Shown: positions 18,529 to 27,191 of the stretch, piece by piece
How the letters are laid out: every line of letters begins with the position of its first letter
Numbering within the stretch: position 1 is the stretch's first letter
Notes under the pieces: model-generated
Database searches by the model: none
Seen by the model: only the letters and a program-made list of their open reading frames with translations
What the model was told of the DNA's origin: nothing
Source of the DNA: Sphingobacteriaceae bacterium
GTDB lineage: Bacteria; Bacteroidota; Bacteroidia; Sphingobacteriales; Sphingobacteriaceae
Assembly: GCA_029266635.1 (NCBI GenBank)
Contig: JAQSWM010000005.1
Coordinates: 62,001 to 126,000, forward strand
Length of the DNA: 64,000 nucleotides
Direction: 5' to 3'
Translations under genes and position numbers: made by a program

Positions 18529-19809
18529 TTGGAAACAGACAATACGCCAAAAGTAAAAAGCGACCCGTATGCAGCCTTAAGGTTTCCTGAGTTCAGAGCC
18601 TTTGTGGGCATGAGATTTTTTCTAACTTTTGGTTACCAGATACAGGCTGTAATTATCGGCTGGTACATCTATCATTTAACCAAAGATCCGCTTTCACTCG
18701 GCTTGATTGGCTTGGCTGAGGCGATACCTTCGATAAGTATTTCATTATACGGTGGCTATGTAGCTGATAAATCCGTCAAAACTGTTCTCCTCAGATGGAT
18801 TTTGCTTGGCTTGTTCACATGCTCCACTGTACTTCTGCTGGTCACTCTTCCCTCTGTACAAGCCACGATGGGCCAGCAAAAAATCATTTGGGCTATTTAC
18901 GCCATGATCTTCCTCATCGGGATTGGCCGGGGCTTTCTTTCACCGACTGTTTTCTCGCTGATGGCGCAGATTGTCCCTCGCGAGCACTATCCAAACTCCT
19001 CCACCTGGAACAGCACAAGCTGGCAGATTGCTTCAATTGCCGGACCTGCGGCTGGCGGTATGATTTACGCCTACGCGGGAGTAACGGTTACTTTTGCTAT
19101 TGTGATGGCGTTCATCGCTTTGTCGTTTGTGAGCCTCTTATTTATCAAAGGGCGCCCTCCCCAGTTCATCCCAAAAGAAAGTATTGTTAAAAGCCTTTCG
19201 GAAGGCATCAGGTTTGTCTTCAACAGCCGTATGCTGGTTGGAGCGCTCAGCCTTGATCTTTTTTCTGTTTTCTTTGGCGGTGCAGTTGCGCTGATTCCCG
19301 TAATCGCAAGCGAAGTTTTGCACGTAGGTGCCGAGCAATTTGGTATGATGCGGGCGGCTCCCGCCATTGGCGCTGTGCTTACAATGGTCCTGATGTCGCG
19401 GCACTCGCCGATGAACAAACCCTGGCGGAACCTGCTCTTCGCCATCACAGGCTTTGGGCTGAGCATTATTGGTTACGGGCTATCGCGGAATTTTTATTTA
19501 ACTCTTTTCTTCCTGTTCTTCGAAGGAGCCTTCGACAGTGTGAGCGTGATTATTCGCTCGACGATAGTACAGTTGCTTACGCCCGACGAAATGCGTGGGC
19601 GGGTATCGGCTGTTAACTCGATGTTTATTGGTTCCTCGAACGAGATTGGGGCTTTTGAATCCGGGCTTACCGCTCGGCTGATGGGAACTGTTCCGGCTGT
19701 GGTGTTTGGCGGATGTATGACGTTGATCGTGGTGTCAACTACTTATCTGAAGACTAAAAAACTAGTTCCATTGGGGCTGAATGAGATACATCCCCCAGCA
19801 AAGGAGTAA
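18529..19809 (+). CDS. MFS permease, EntS/enterobactin-exporter-like
   Basis: This 426-residue integral membrane protein has 12 predicted helices. The N-terminal segment (ALRFPEFRAFVGMRFFLTFG) and the loop after helix 2 (LYGGYVADKSVKTVLL) match MFS_3/EntS-type exporters. PDEMRGRVSAVNSMFIGSSN, late in the protein, is a strong family signature. The start is taken as TTG at 18529, 12 bp after the peptidase stop, since the next in-frame ATG (codon 28) lies within the first helix region. The substrate is unknown and no siderophore genes are nearby. Confidence 0.85.
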   Translation: METDNTPKVKSDPYAALRFPEFRAFVGMRFFLTFGYQIQAVIIGWYIYHLTKDPLSLGLIGLAEAIPSISISLYGGYVADKSVKTVLLRWILLGLFTCSTVLLLVTLPSVQATMGQQKIIWAIYAMIFLIGIGRGFLSPTVFSLMAQIVPREHYPNSSTWNSTSWQIASIAGPAAGGMIYAYAGVTVTFAIVMAFIALSFVSLLFIKGRPPQFIPKESIVKSLSEGIRFVFNSRMLVGALSLDLFSVFFGGAVALIPVIASEVLHVGAEQFGMMRAAPAIGAVLTMVLMSRHSPMNKPWRNLLFAITGFGLSIIGYGLSRNFYLTLFFLFFEGAFDSVSVIIRSTIVQLLTPDEMRGRVSAVNSMFIGSSNEIGAFESGLTARLMGTVPAVVFGGCMTLIVVSTTYLKTKKLVPLGLNEIHPPAKE

Positions 19810-19810
19810 C

Positions 19811-20047
19811 TTATTTGGCAAGGTTCGGAACCTTTTGGTTCTTTCCTATTAGCAGATAAATCAACGAGCCTAATACTGGTGCCAAAATCACAATCAAAAC
19901 CCAGAGGAGTTTAGTAGTGCTGTCCTTAAAGTCGGAGCGTACAATATCTATCAGGCATACTACCACGAACGCGAGTGGTACAAGTCCTGTTATCAACAAG
20001 ATAATGATCTCCGGTGTGCCGAGATTTAGAAATAGTAAACTTTGCAT
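19811..20047 (-). CDS. Small membrane protein with PLDc_N domain
   Basis: This 78-residue protein has two hydrophobic helices (about 10-33 and 45-66) separated by the polar loop DIVRSDFKDSTTKLLWVLIV, the layout of the phospholipase D nuclease N-terminal (PLDc_N) family of short membrane proteins. It ends in a charged tail (GKNQKVPNLAK). It has no phospholipase active site. The gene converges on the MFS gene with 1 bp between stops, and it lies upstream (17 bp apart at the far end) of nothing obviously related. Function is unknown. Confidence 0.8.
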   Translation of the reverse strand: MQSLLFLNLGTPEIIILLITGLVPLAFVVVCLIDIVRSDFKDSTTKLLWVLIVILAPVLGSLIYLLIGKNQKVPNLAK

Positions 20048-20063
20048 AACTAAAGATATGCAA

Positions 20064-21815
20064 TTAATATTCTAAAACCCGCTCCCCAATCTGCTGTCTC
20101 CACATCGCGTAATAGAGTCCTTTCTCTTCCAACAGTTCATGATGACGGCCGGACTCCACAATGTTTCCCTTTTCGAGAACGAAGATCCTATCGGCATGCA
20201 TGATTGTCGACAAACGGTGGGCAATCAGGATGGTGATATGCTCGTCCATATCCGAAACGTCACGAATAGTTCTGGTAATTTCTTCTTCGGTAATTGAGTC
20301 CAGCGATGAAGTTGCTTCATCGAACACTAAAATATTCGGCTTTCGCAAAAGCGCCCTGGCAATAGAAAGCCTTTGCTTTTCCCCGCCCGAAACCTTTACG
20401 CCACCTTCGCCGATTACGGTATCTAATCCGTTTTCAGCCCGTGCCAAAAGCGTGTGGCAGGCAGCCTTCCTGAGCACGTCCATGCATTCTTCATCAGTAG
20501 CAGCGGGACGAACAAAAAGTAAGTTTTCCCGGATTGTGCCCGAGAATAGCTGTGTATCCTGCGTGACAAAGCCAATTTTTTCTCTCAACTGATCCAGATC
20601 AATGTGCTGAGAGGAAACCCCGTTGTATAAAACTTCTCCGCTCATCGGCTGGTACAGGCCAACCAACAGTTTTACAAGGGTGGTCTTGCCCGAGCCGGAT
20701 GGGCCAACAAATGCGACGGTCTGGCCCTTGCTCGTTTCAAAGGAAATGTTGTTCAACGCATTTCTGTTAGCCGACTGATGTTTAAACGTAACATCAGCAA
20801 ACCTCATGTTTGTGATCCAATCTATATGAACAGGATTTTCGGGCTTCTTTTCTTTCGGAGTGCTTAAAATGCTGCTGAAATTCTCAAGTGACACTTCAGT
20901 TTCCCGATAGATATTGATGATATTTCCCAGCTCCTGCAAAGGGCCGAAAATGAAGAAGGAATAGATAAACAATGAAAAGAACTCGCCGATGCTGATTTTT
21001 CCTGCATAAATTAGATAAAGCATCAGCAGCAGAATACCGTTTCTTAACAGGTTCACCAACGTTCCCTGGATAAAGCTGAGGCTTCTTACATATTTTACTT
21101 TTTTTAGCTCCAGCTTCAGAATTTTATCGGTGGTGGTATTTAAGCGGTTTATTTCCTGAGCAGAAAGTCCGAGGCTTTTCACCAACTCGATATTCCGCAA
21201 CGATTCTGTAGTTGAACCGGCTAGTGCGGTAGTTTCCTTAACAATGGTTTTTTGAATTCTCTTGATCCGCTTGCTCAGAGCCGAGCTGATAAAACCCAGC
21301 ACAGGTATCACTGAGAGGTAAACTACGGCGATAGACCAGTGAATATTTATGGCGTAAATAAATACGAAAGTTATTCCAACGACAGAAGTGAAAAGGATGT
21401 TAACAAATGCGGTGATTAGCTTTTCTGTGTCAGTGCGCACTTTCTGTAAAATCCCCAGCGTCTCGCCGCTGCGCTGATCTTCAAAGACAGAATAAGGCAG
21501 CTCGAGCGAGTGCGCAAGCCCATCAGAATAGATTTGAGCACCCAATCGCTGGGTAATAACATTTACATAATAATCCTGGAAGTTCTTAGCTATACGCGAT
21601 ACCATCGCAACACCCATTGCCGCAAGTATAAGCATGCCCGCACCTTTAAAAAATTCACTGGTGGTGTAATCCTTGTAATGGGTTACATAAGTGTCAATGA
21701 TCTTGCGAAATATCCAGGGATCAAGCAATGAAAATATCTGGTTAATAGCTGCCAGTACGAGTGCAAGCGCCAGCAAGGCTTTATACCTCTTTAAGTACTC
21801 TGATAATATTTTCAT
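20064..21815 (-). CDS. ABC exporter, permease-ATPase fusion
   Basis: This 583-residue half-transporter has a six-helix membrane domain (about 1-310) and an ATPase with Walker A GPSGSGKTTLVKLLVGL (about 364), Q-loop IGFVTQDTQLFSG, signature VSGGEKQRLSIARALL, Walker B ILVFDEATSSLDS and AHRLST. It is distinct from the MsbA-like gene at 6869-8683. The ATG at 21815 is preferred over a TTG three codons upstream. The gene stands alone after the frr terminator. The substrate (lipid, peptide or drug) cannot be told from sequence. Confidence 0.9.
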   Translation of the reverse strand: MKILSEYLKRYKALLALALVLAAINQIFSLLDPWIFRKIIDTYVTHYKDYTTSEFFKGAGMLILAAMGVAMVSRIAKNFQDYYVNVITQRLGAQIYSDGLAHSLELPYSVFEDQRSGETLGILQKVRTDTEKLITAFVNILFTSVVGITFVFIYAINIHWSIAVVYLSVIPVLGFISSALSKRIKRIQKTIVKETTALAGSTTESLRNIELVKSLGLSAQEINRLNTTTDKILKLELKKVKYVRSLSFIQGTLVNLLRNGILLLMLYLIYAGKISIGEFFSLFIYSFFIFGPLQELGNIINIYRETEVSLENFSSILSTPKEKKPENPVHIDWITNMRFADVTFKHQSANRNALNNISFETSKGQTVAFVGPSGSGKTTLVKLLVGLYQPMSGEVLYNGVSSQHIDLDQLREKIGFVTQDTQLFSGTIRENLLFVRPAATDEECMDVLRKAACHTLLARAENGLDTVIGEGGVKVSGGEKQRLSIARALLRKPNILVFDEATSSLDSITEEEITRTIRDVSDMDEHITILIAHRLSTIMHADRIFVLEKGNIVESGRHHELLEEKGLYYAMWRQQIGERVLEY

Positions 21816-21828
21816 GTGCAACAAAAAT

Positions 21829-21866
21829 AAAAAAGGGAATGAGTTAACGTACTCATTCCCTTTTAA
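21829..21866 (-). terminator. Rho-independent terminator after frr
   Basis: A perfect 14-bp stem (21831-21844 with 21851-21864) encloses a 6-nt loop. On the minus strand the stem is followed by a T-rich run. It lies between the frr stop and the ABC exporter start. The mirrored A/T flanks could let it work in both directions. Confidence 0.92.
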
Positions 21867-21882
21867 TTGACAAAATCTTAAC

Positions 21883-22446
21883 TTAAACTGTCATGATATC
21901 TTTTTCCTTCACTTCAGCCAGCTTGTCTATCTTGATGATATAGCTGTCTGTAAGTTTCTGCACTTCGCCTTCGCCCATTTTTATCTCGTCTTCTGATATG
22001 CCTTCAGATTTCAGGCGCTTGATCTTTTCGTTTGCGTCTTTCCGGATGTTACGAATGGAAACCCGCCCTCGCTCAGCTTCTTCTTTCACTTTCTTAACCA
22101 AATCCCGACGGCGCTCCTCTGTTAGCGGTGGCACGTTGAGGCGGATCTGAATGCCGTCATTCTGTGGGTTCAATCCGATATTGGCTTCCATGATCGCCCG
22201 TTCTATTGGGATAAGCAGGCTTTTTTCCCAGGGCTGAACCACAATTGTCCGGGCATCCGGCGTATTCACAGTCCCAACCTGGGTAAGTGGCGTAGCAGTA
22301 CCGTAATAATCTACAACTATCCCATCCAGCATAGAAGGCATTGCCTTTCCAGCCCGTATTTTTACTAATTCAGCGTCACAATGGTCAACAGCCTTGTCCA
22401 TATGTGTTTGTGCGTCATTTAATTGCTTTTTTATAAGGTCATTCAT
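21883..22446 (-). CDS. frr: Ribosome recycling factor
   Basis: This 187-residue protein splits post-termination ribosomes together with EF-G. The full family pattern is present: MDKAVDHCDAELVKIRAGKA near the start, TPLTQVGTVNTPDARTIVVQ, GLNPQNDGIQIRLNVPPLTE, and the basic helix RRDLVKKVKEEAERGRVSIR followed by NIRKDANEKIKRL. Length is typical (about 185). It lies 43 bp after pyrH, as in most bacteria, and is the last gene of the translation cluster. Confidence 0.97.
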   Translation of the reverse strand: MNDLIKKQLNDAQTHMDKAVDHCDAELVKIRAGKAMPSMLDGIVVDYYGTATPLTQVGTVNTPDARTIVVQPWEKSLLIPIERAIMEANIGLNPQNDGIQIRLNVPPLTEERRRDLVKKVKEEAERGRVSIRNIRKDANEKIKRLKSEGISEDEIKMGEGEVQKLTDSYIIKIDKLAEVKEKDIMTV

Positions 22447-22489
22447 AGCCGAATTGCTTTTTCAATGCAAAACTAATATCTTTTTCGAA

Positions 22490-23197
22490 TTATCCTTTTA
22501 CCAGCGTACCGATGGAATCGCCGTCGGCCAGCTTCATGAAATTGCCTTTTTTATTCATGTCGAAAACGATGATGGGCAAATTATTTTCCTGGCAAAGAGT
22601 AATAGCCGTCATATCCATAACGCTTAGGCCTTTGTCGTAAACTTCCTGGAACGAAATCTCATCGAAGCGGGTGGCAGATGAATCTTTTTCAGGATCCGCA
22701 GTGTAAATTCCATCAACACGAGTGCCTTTCAAAACAACATCCGCATTGATCTCGATAGCCCTTAATGATGCAGCAGTGTCTGTGGTGAAATATGGATTTC
22801 CCGTACCTGCACCGAATATCACAATCCGTTCTTTTTCTAAATGACGTACCGCTCTGCGGCGGATGAATGGCTCACAGATTTGTTCCATCTTTATAGCCGT
22901 CATCAAACGTGTGCGGATTCCCAGCTTCTCAATTGCATCCTGCAAAGCCATGCTGTTGATCACGGTAGCTAACATGCCCATGTAATCTGCCTGCACTCTG
23001 TCCATCCCTGATTTCTCTGCGCTAAGCCCTCTGAAGATATTGCCGCCGCCAATCACGATGGCTATTTGTACGCCTTTAGCATGTACTTCCTTGATGTCGT
23101 TGGCGTATTGCGCAACACGTTCGCCGTCAATTCCATACTGCTTTTCGCCCATTAAGGATTCACCGCTGAGTTTGAGAAGGATTCTTTTATATTTCAT
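22490..23197 (-). CDS. pyrH: Uridylate kinase (UMP kinase)
   Basis: This 235-residue cytosolic amino-acid-kinase-fold enzyme phosphorylates UMP to UDP. Seen: [15 protein letters not shown] at the start, [13 protein letters not shown] (phosphate loop, about 46-58), [20 protein letters not shown] and [20 protein letters not shown], all standard for PyrH. The ATG at 23197 gives the usual N-terminus; a TTG nine codons upstream adds unrelated residues. It follows nagA by 39 bp and precedes frr by 43 bp. Confidence 0.97.
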   Translation of the reverse strand: MKYKRILLKLSGESLMGEKQYGIDGERVAQYANDIKEVHAKGVQIAIVIGGGNIFRGLSAEKSGMDRVQADYMGMLATVINSMALQDAIEKLGIRTRLMTAIKMEQICEPFIRRRAVRHLEKERIVIFGAGTGNPYFTTDTAASLRAIEINADVVLKGTRVDGIYTADPEKDSSATRFDEISFQEVYDKGLSVMDMTAITLCQENNLPIIVFDMNKKGNFMKLADGDSIGTLVKG

Positions 23198-23236
23198 GGG
23201 AAGGGATTTTTCAAAAATATTCAATAAATGCGATTG

Positions 23237-24346
23237 TTAAAATTCTGAGCCGTTAAATGTTTTAACCTTCATGCTGAACTCAGAATCGAAAGCCGTCAGA
23301 TTGGCTTTGAAGCCTTTGGCAATACGGCCGGTTTGCTTGTCGGATTTTATCAGTCGAGCAGGATACAAAGACGCCATGTTCACTGCCTCCGCCAAAGGAA
23401 TTCCTGCATTTTCGGTACAATTTTGCACAGCTTTCAGCATGGTTAAGGCTGAGCCGGATAACGTGCCGTCGGGCATGGTGTAGCGGTCGCCGGTGAACAC
23501 GTGGGGATAAATTCCTTCGCTCGTTGATGTAACGGCATCAGTTATCAGGAAGAGCCGATCGCCGAGTTCGCGTTTGGCAAGTTCGATCATCGGATAGCTT
23601 ACATGTATGCCATCGGCAACGATGCTGGTGTATGGTTTTTGTTTGAAGATTGCAGGGACGAGCCCGGGCTCGCGATGGTGGATAGGCGGCATGGCATTGT
23701 ACAGATGTGTTGCTGCTTGCACTTTGCTGAAGAAACCAGAAGCTTCCTCGTATGTCGCGTTGCTGTGCCCGCATGAAATTACGATTCCTTGTTGGTTCAA
23801 GTAGTCGATCAACTCCTCATCCTGAAGTTCCGGAGCGATGGTCATTATCCTGATCTCGCCCTCAGCCTGCTCAACCCAGCTCTTGATCTCTGTCAACGTC
23901 CCTTTCTTAATAAGCTCCGCAGGATGTGCGCCTTTTCTAACAGGATTGAGATATGGACCTTCCAGGTGAAGCCCCAGGAAATTTCCTTTTGCTTTTTTAC
24001 GGTAAGCTTTTGCGGCAGCTATCGCTTGCTCAACAATTTGCGGAGTGTTAGTTGCAACCGCAGCAAGAAAGCCGGTCGTGCCTTGCGCAAGCAAATCGTT
24101 TTCCATCTGCTCAAGGGCTTCAACGCTCGGACTTCCGCCGAAAAGCTTTCCACCGCTTCCGTAGATCTGGAGATCTATAAAGCCGGGGGCAAGGTAAGCG
24201 CCTCCAAGGTCTGTAACTTCGACATCCACAGGAACGTCAGATATCGCAACGACATCAGCAATGATATCATTTTCGATCAATACAGCTTTGCCGGATTGTT
24301 CTGTACCGTCGCTCAGGATTATGCAGTTTACAAAGGCTTTTAGCAT
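23237..24346 (-). CDS. nagA: N-acetylglucosamine-6-phosphate deacetylase
   Basis: This 369-residue amidohydrolase converts GlcNAc-6-P to glucosamine-6-P and acetate, recycling amino sugars from peptidoglycan or chitin. Visible: LAPGFIDLQIYGSGGKLFGG (about 51-70), metal-ligand Glu in FLGLHLEGPYLNP, His in SCGHSNATYEE, ATHLYNAM, and catalytic Asp in LFLITDAVTST. The ATG at 24346 is preferred over a TTG three codons earlier. The first motif has Q in place of the usual H of the HxH pair (DLQIYG), as in many NagA proteins with one metal. It sits inside the tsf-pyrH-frr order, and no nagB is nearby. Confidence 0.93.
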   Translation of the reverse strand: MLKAFVNCIILSDGTEQSGKAVLIENDIIADVVAISDVPVDVEVTDLGGAYLAPGFIDLQIYGSGGKLFGGSPSVEALEQMENDLLAQGTTGFLAAVATNTPQIVEQAIAAAKAYRKKAKGNFLGLHLEGPYLNPVRKGAHPAELIKKGTLTEIKSWVEQAEGEIRIMTIAPELQDEELIDYLNQQGIVISCGHSNATYEEASGFFSKVQAATHLYNAMPPIHHREPGLVPAIFKQKPYTSIVADGIHVSYPMIELAKRELGDRLFLITDAVTSTSEGIYPHVFTGDRYTMPDGTLSGSALTMLKAVQNCTENAGIPLAEAVNMASLYPARLIKSDKQTGRIAKGFKANLTAFDSEFSMKVKTFNGSEF

Positions 24347-24360
24347 CTTAGGCAACTTAG

Positions 24361-24418
24361 GCCACCCTGAGGTTCTCGAAGGGCTTTATACCTTATGCTT
24401 CGAGTGCCTCAGCATGAC
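24361..24418. repeat. Imperfect inverted repeat of dispersed (REP-like) type
   Basis: The left arm has ACCCTGAGGTTCTCGAAGGG and the right arm TGCTTCGAGTGCCTCAGCAT, which pair with roughly 70% identity around a short AT-rich centre. Sequences built on CTGAG...TCGAAG are, as I recall, frequent extragenic palindromes in Bacteroidota genomes. Only one copy is visible here. It lies between nagA and the tsf terminator. Confidence 0.55.
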
Positions 24419-24440
24419 TACATTGTAGTTTTTAAAAGGC

Positions 24441-24474
24441 AAAAAAAATCCCCTCCGATTTGGAGAGGATTTTA
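24441..24474 (-). terminator. Rho-independent terminator after tsf
   Basis: On the minus strand an AATCCTCTCC/GGAGGGGATT stem with a short loop is followed by eight Ts, starting about 5 bp after the tsf stop. It closes the rplM-rpsI-rpsB-tsf transcript before nagA. Confidence 0.88.
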
Positions 24475-24478
24475 AGAA

Positions 24479-25318
24479 TTAAGCTCCTAACTGAACCCGC
24501 TTAAATGCGGTAACTGTTAGTCCCTTGCTCACTGTGTCAAGGAATTGTGCAACCGTTTTAGACGAGTCTTTCACAAACTCCTGATTGAGCAGGGTAGAAT
24601 CTTTATAGTATTTGTTCAGCTTTCCGGCAGCGATTTTCTCAACCATTGCTTCTGGCTTGCCTTCTGCACGTATTTGCTCTTTTGCAATTTCAAGCTCACG
24701 CTCAATAGTTTGAGAATCTACTCCGTCTTTATCAATTGCAACCGGGTTCATAGCAGCAATTTGCATTGATACGTCTTTACCTGCTTCATCAGCTCCGGCA
24801 ACATCGGCGCTCAAAGCGACTAACACGCCTAAACGGTAGTTTCCGTGGATGTAGGAAATAACCTTTTCGCCGCTAACGGTTTCAAATTTAGAAACGCCAA
24901 TTTTCTCGCCGATTTTGCCTGTTTGATCAATAATCTGATCAGCAACCTTGGTTCCGTTCAAATCATAAGAAGTAAGTTCTTCCACAGAAGACGGATTCTT
25001 TTCAACCGCAAGCTCAGCAATGCTGTTCGCGAAAGCGATGAAATCAGCATTCTTAGCTACGAAGTCAGTTTCGCAGTTCACTTCTACAATGATACCACGT
25101 TTGCCATCTGCGCTGGTTTTTGCAATAACAACACCTTCGTTACTATCACGATCCTGGCGGCTGGCAGCTACCTTAGCGCCTTTTTTGCGCAGGTAATCAA
25201 TAGCGGCTTCAAAATCTCCGTTTGCCTCAGTCAACGCTTTTTTGCAATCCATCATACCGGCTCCGGTTTGCTGGCGCAGTTTATTTACGTCTGATGCAGA
25301 AATTTGTACTGTTGACAT
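24479..25318 (-). CDS. tsf: Elongation factor Ts
   Basis: This 279-residue nucleotide-exchange factor for EF-Tu has the UBA-like N-terminus with VNKLRQQTGAGMMDCKKALT (about 11-30), the second signature VEVNCETDFVAKNADF (about 77-92), and dimerisation-core elements such as VISYIHGNYRLGVLVAL and QIAAMNP. Length is typical. It follows rpsB with a 93-bp gap that holds a long imperfect inverted repeat, and ends at its own terminator. Confidence 0.97.
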   Translation of the reverse strand: MSTVQISASDVNKLRQQTGAGMMDCKKALTEANGDFEAAIDYLRKKGAKVAASRQDRDSNEGVVIAKTSADGKRGIIVEVNCETDFVAKNADFIAFANSIAELAVEKNPSSVEELTSYDLNGTKVADQIIDQTGKIGEKIGVSKFETVSGEKVISYIHGNYRLGVLVALSADVAGADEAGKDVSMQIAAMNPVAIDKDGVDSQTIERELEIAKEQIRAEGKPEAMVEKIAAGKLNKYYKDSTLLNQEFVKDSSKTVAQFLDTVSKGLTVTAFKRVQLGA

Positions 25319-25345
25319 TTTATGTTTCTTTATATGTTTTAAATA

Positions 25346-25407
25346 GCTGTGGGTTGTGAGTTATGAGTTCCGGGATCGCCCGTAACCAACAACCCTCAAC
25401 CCACAAC
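25346..25407. repeat. Long imperfect inverted repeat between rpsB and tsf (GTTGTGGGTTG type)
   Basis: Arms of about 29 bp (25346-25374 and 25379-25407) match at roughly 22 of 29 positions when one is reverse-complemented, and close on a 4-nt loop beside GGG/CCC. The arms are built from GTGGGTTGTGAGTT and CAACCCTCAACCCACAAC words. Similar words occur in the helicase gene (33861-33957) and near 55015-55092. In the rpsB-tsf mRNA it would fold as a strong hairpin. No T-run follows. Confidence 0.7.
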
Positions 25408-25411
25408 AAAA

Positions 25412-26275
25412 TTATTCCTCTGTTTTGCCTGGCTCTTCTGTAGCAGCTTCGGCAGTTACTTTACGAGTGCGTTCGCGTTTTGCAGGAGCTTCGCCACCTT
25501 CAGCAGGAGCAGCTTCTGTTGCAGCAGGACGGTCAAGCTGAGCTTTTGCAGCTGCAGCTTCTTTCTCTGCTTCATCTTCTTTTTCGCGTTTACGCTCATC
25601 TAAACCTTCCTGAATCGCTTTGATGATGATTTCAGTGATCAATGAAATTGATTTGGTAGCATCATCGTTAGATGGGATTGGGAAATCGATGTTTGATGGA
25701 TCTGAGTTTGTATCCACCATTGCGAAAGTTGGGATATTCAATTTCAACGCTTCAGAAACAGCGATGTGCTCTTTCTTAACGTCGATCAAGAATAACGCAG
25801 CCGGTAAACGGTTCAAATCAGCAATACCGCCTAATAGGCTTTCTAATTTGATACGCTCACGCTGTATCATCAGCTTTTCTTTCTTAGACAATACATCGTA
25901 AGTTCCGTCTTTAGTCATCTTGTCGATGTTAGACATCTTCTTGATAGACTTACGTACAGTTTGAAAGTTAGTTAACATACCACCTAACCAACGCTCGGTT
26001 ACATAAGGCATGTTTACACTGCGTGCCTGTTCAGCAACAATGTCTTTCGCTTGTTTTTTAGTAGAAACAAAAAGAACCTTGCGGCCAGATTTTACAATCT
26101 GTTTGATTGCTGCAGCAGCTTCTTCAAGTTTTGTTAAAGTTTTATTTAAATCGATAATATGGATTCCGTTACGTTCCATGAAGATGTACGGAGCCATTTT
26201 TGGATCCCATTTGCGGGTAAGGTGGCCAAAGTGTACACCTGCATCCAATAAATCCTGATATGTTGTTCTTGCCAT
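25412..26275 (-). CDS. rpsB: 30S ribosomal protein S2
   Basis: This 287-residue protein belongs to the small subunit and is needed for S1 binding. Family blocks: LLDAGVHFGHLTRKWDPKMA (about 7-26), ERNGIHIIDLNKT, VLFVSTKKQAKDIV, RWLGGMLTNFQTVRKSI and IPTFAMVDTNSDPSNIDFPI. After the S2 fold it has a charged Ala/Glu-rich tail of about 60 residues (about 225-287), absent from the 241-residue E. coli protein; such tails are common in Bacteroidota S2. It lies 18 bp after rpsI. Confidence 0.97.
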   Translation of the reverse strand: MARTTYQDLLDAGVHFGHLTRKWDPKMAPYIFMERNGIHIIDLNKTLTKLEEAAAAIKQIVKSGRKVLFVSTKKQAKDIVAEQARSVNMPYVTERWLGGMLTNFQTVRKSIKKMSNIDKMTKDGTYDVLSKKEKLMIQRERIKLESLLGGIADLNRLPAALFLIDVKKEHIAVSEALKLNIPTFAMVDTNSDPSNIDFPIPSNDDATKSISLITEIIIKAIQEGLDERKREKEDEAEKEAAAAKAQLDRPAATEAAPAEGGEAPAKRERTRKVTAEAATEEPGKTEE

Positions 26276-26293
26276 TGTAGTATCCTCCTGAGA

Positions 26294-26680
26294 TTAACGT
26301 TTGCTAAATTGAAATTTCTTACGGGCCTTTTTGCGGCCTGGTTTCTTACGCTCAACCATACGGTCATCTCGAGTCATAAGCCCTTTAGCTCTCAATGAAG
26401 GTTTTCTCTCTGGATCAAGCTCAACAATAGCTTTTGCAATTGCTAAACGAACGGCTTCTGCCTGTCCTTTTACACCGCCACCTGCAACATTCACCTTTAC
26501 ATCAAATTTTCCGGTTTGACCAGAAACTTCTGTAGATTGGGTTACAATGTATTGCAAAGGCAATGTTGGAAAATACTCCTTGTAATCTTTACCGTTAACG
26601 GTAATAGCGCCATTGCCATCTGTTAAATAGATACGGGCAACTGCTGTTTTTCTTCTTCCTGAAGTGTTTGTAGTTGACAT
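26294..26680 (-). CDS. rpsI: 30S ribosomal protein S9
   Basis: This 128-residue protein has GRRKTAVARIYLTDGNG at the start, the signature GGGVKGQAEAVRLAIAKAI (about 68-86), and the basic C-terminus ending KKFQFSKR, whose last residues reach the ribosomal P site. Length is normal. It follows rplM by 13 bp, the near-universal rplM-rpsI pair. Confidence 0.97.
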   Translation of the reverse strand: MSTTNTSGRRKTAVARIYLTDGNGAITVNGKDYKEYFPTLPLQYIVTQSTEVSGQTGKFDVKVNVAGGGVKGQAEAVRLAIAKAIVELDPERKPSLRAKGLMTRDDRMVERKKPGRKKARKKFQFSKR

Positions 26681-26693
26681 TTCTTTCTCTTAA

Positions 26694-27137
26694 TTAAGGT
26701 TTAATGGTTTTTGGCGATTGCGCTTCGTGCGGATGCTCTGCACCTGCATAAACAAACAGATTCTTGTAAAGCGCACGGCCCAAACGGTTCTTAGGCAACA
26801 TACCGCGAACGGCTTTCTCAACAACGCGTGTTGGGTGCTTTGCCATTAACTCTTTTGGAGAAATAAACTTCTGACCGCCTGGGTAGCCTGTGTAAGAAAC
26901 ATATTGCTTTTCGGCAAATTTGTTCCCGGTCAATTTCACCTTGTCCGCATTGATAACAATTACATTATCGCCGCAGTCTACGTGTGGGGTGTACGATGGC
27001 TTGTTTTTTCCTCTGATGATCATTGCGATCTTAGAAGACAAGCGCCCCAAAATCTCGCCCTGAGCGTCAACAACTACCCATTGTTTGTCGACAGTCGCTT
27101 TGTTAGCAGAGACAGTTTTGTAACTTAACGTATTCAC
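26694..27137 (-). CDS. rplM: 50S ribosomal protein L13
   Basis: This 147-residue large-subunit protein has WVVVDAQGEILGRLSSKIA (about 21-39), YTPHVDCGDNVIVINADKV, KLTGNKFAEKQYVSYTGYPG, and AVRGMLPKNRLGRALYKNL, all family blocks. The start is GTG at 27137, giving MNTLSYKTVSANK, the N-terminus usual in this lineage. No upstream ATG fits. It is the first gene of rplM-rpsI-rpsB-tsf, with a promoter at 27192-27222. Confidence 0.96.
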   Translation of the reverse strand: MNTLSYKTVSANKATVDKQWVVVDAQGEILGRLSSKIAMIIRGKNKPSYTPHVDCGDNVIVINADKVKLTGNKFAEKQYVSYTGYPGGQKFISPKELMAKHPTRVVEKAVRGMLPKNRLGRALYKNLFVYAGAEHPHEAQSPKTIKP

Positions 27138-27172
27138 TTGCTTGAATTTAAATTAATTAAAGATTACTATTA

Positions 27173-27187
27173 CCCCTAAAATTAGGG
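27173..27187 (-). promoter_or_regulatory. Hairpin in the rplM leader
   Basis: CCCCTAAAATTAGGG (27173-27187; palindromic core 27174-27187) lies in the leader just downstream of the predicted start site and about 36 nt before the GTG. It could fold into a 6-bp hairpin in the mRNA. Ribosomal operons are often controlled by a product binding the leader, but nothing here proves that, and the hairpin is short. Confidence 0.35.
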
Positions 27188-27191
27188 ACTG

